Assembly: GCA_001769535.1 (NCBI GenBank)
Contig: MEOH01000016.1
Location: 62,001-126,000 of the forward strand
Direction: 5' to 3'
DNA: 64,000 nucleotides
Source: Bacteroidetes bacterium GWF2_38_335
GTDB lineage: Bacteria > Bacteroidota > Bacteroidia > Bacteroidales > GWF2-38-335
Positions 63,175-64,000 of the stretch are shown here, piece after piece (the stretch's first letter is position 1; each line of letters begins with the position of its first letter). A program made the position numbers and the translations under genes. The notes below the pieces were generated by a model. The model was not told the DNA's origin and did no database searches. It saw only the letters and a program-made list of their open reading frames with translations.

Positions 63175-63831
63175 ATGGCTCTTGATAAAAATAGTATTGC
63201 AAAAAGGATTGCTCAGGAATTAAAGGACGGTTACTACGTCAATCTGGGCATCGGAATACCCACGCTGGTTGCAAATTACATCCCTCAGGGAATGAATGTG
63301 GTGCTGCAATCTGAAAACGGAATGTTGGGCATCGGTCCGTTCCCCGAAAAAGGAAAAGCCGATGCAGATTTGATCAATGCAGGAAAGCAGACCGTGACCA
63401 TACTACCTGGAGGTGCATTTTTTGATTCATCCACCAGTTTCGGAATGATTCGTGGCGGCCATGTTGACCTCACCGTACTTGGTGCTTTCGAAGTAACCGA
63501 AGAAGGCGACATCGCCAGCTGGAAAGTACCCGGAAAACTTGTTAAAGGCATGGGCGGCGCCATGGATTTGGTTGCTGCAGCAAAAAACATCATTGTAGCG
63601 ATGATGCATGCCGACAAAGACGGCAATTCAAAACTGCTGAAAAAGTGTACTTTGCCGCTAACCGGAGTAAAATGTGTGAAGCGTATTGTTACCGATCTGG
63701 CTGTGCTGGATGTTACTCCGAACGGCTTCAAACTCATTGAAAGAGCACCCGGAGTTTCGGTTGAAGAAATCAAATCAAAAACCGAGGGAAAACTGATCAT
63801 TGAGGGAGAAATTCCGGAGATGAAACTATAA
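63175..63831 (+). CDS. 3-oxoacid CoA-transferase subunit B
   Basis: 218 residues, normal beta subunit. The catalytic glutamate that forms the CoA thioester is in [12 protein letters not shown] (about residue 44). Further signatures: [59 protein letters not shown] and [18 protein letters not shown]. In leucine degradation this enzyme activates the acetoacetate released from HMG-CoA; it can also feed butyrate formation. Last gene of the operon, ended by a strong terminator. Confidence 0.96.
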   Translation: MALDKNSIAKRIAQELKDGYYVNLGIGIPTLVANYIPQGMNVVLQSENGMLGIGPFPEKGKADADLINAGKQTVTILPGGAFFDSSTSFGMIRGGHVDLTVLGAFEVTEEGDIASWKVPGKLVKGMGGAMDLVAAAKNIIVAMMHADKDGNSKLLKKCTLPLTGVKCVKRIVTDLAVLDVTPNGFKLIERAPGVSVEEIKSKTEGKLIIEGEIPEMKL

Positions 63832-63841
63832 GAATTAATAG

Positions 63842-63871
63842 AAGAGTGGATTTTTTCCACTCTTTTTTTTT
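63842..63871 (+). terminator. Rho-independent terminator of the dehydrogenase/CoA-transferase operon
   Basis: Perfect 9-bp stem AAGAGTGGA / TCCACTCTT with a TTTTT loop and a following T run, 10 bp after the stop codon. Confidence 0.92.
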
Positions 63872-64000
63872 ATTTATAATCCCCAACATTATTTCAAACT
63901 ATTATACTCACACTTTTCGAAAAATCCCGGCCTTAAAACCTGACAACTATTTTAAACCGGTCAGTGGTGAAAGTTCAATCTATTAATCATCTTATTATTA

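Noticed and set aside
1-64000. tRNA and rRNA genes
   Set aside because: None recognised by reading intergenic regions on both strands; a covariance-model scan could still reveal a small RNA.

Overview
The window looks like a chromosomal segment from an uncultured or little-studied anaerobic, fermentative member of the Bacteroidota (Bacteroidales/Marinilabiliales-like). Evidence: low G+C, several promoters with the phylum-specific -7 element TAnnTTTG, two proteins ending in type IX secretion (T9SS) sorting domains, PorE-like TPR/propeller/OmpA envelope proteins, an S46 peptidase of the DPP11 type, an ECF sigma factor followed by a membrane-anchored beta-barrel protein, and phosphotransacylase/acyl kinase fermentation genes. 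No rRNA, tRNA, CRISPR array, phage or intact insertion sequence was seen.

Layout. 1-8.4 kb (minus strand): a truncated TPR/PD40 envelope protein, a lipoprotein, a PQQ-like propeller with a SPOR tail, ribonuclease Z, a STAS protein and ribosomal protein S1. 8.6-13.9 kb (plus): a tight four-gene operon encoding an OmpA-domain protein, a YfiR-like protein, a CHASE8-like/HAMP hybrid histidine kinase and an HPt protein; it resembles the YfiBNR system with the cyclase output replaced by a phosphorelay. 14-20.9 kb: a saccharopine dehydrogenase-like enzyme, an EamA transporter, a DPP11-like peptidase and a soluble hybrid kinase with a duplicated sensory domain. 20.9-25.6 kb (minus): nucleotide-sugar operon ugd, UDP-xylose synthase, rfbA, rfbC, rfbD, without rfbB. 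25.8-35.6 kb (plus): three TPR/PD40 envelope proteins (one SPOR-tailed with a polyasparagine linker, two OmpA-tailed), a TPR protein, and an ECF sigma factor with an anti-sigma/beta-barrel partner. 35.9-42.6 kb: rRNA methyltransferase, exported proteins, shikimate dehydrogenase and a DUF1338 enzyme.

42.8-63.8 kb is mainly acyl-CoA fermentation: Pta, two acetate kinases, Ptb and Buk for substrate-level phosphorylation; a methylcrotonyl-CoA carboxylase beta-like carboxyltransferase, a LiuC-like hydratase, a biotinylated 5S-like carboxyltransferase, an acyl-CoA dehydrogenase and both subunits of a 3-oxoacid CoA-transferase. Together they suggest degradation of leucine or related acyl-CoAs to acids. 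No biotin carboxylase lies in the window, so a transcarboxylase reaction is possible. This region is interrupted by accessory material: 18 copies of a 17-bp repeat in four arrays, a GxxExxY nuclease-like gene between two arrays, a RhuM-Fic gene flanked by short direct repeats and palindromes, a DISM/SpoIIE signalling protein with an outer-membrane partner, and a T9SS protein carrying a palindromic element inside its coding sequence.

The most interesting candidates are the YfiBNR-like phosphorelay operon, the possible methylcrotonyl-CoA transcarboxylase, and the repeat arrays with their embedded nuclease-like gene.
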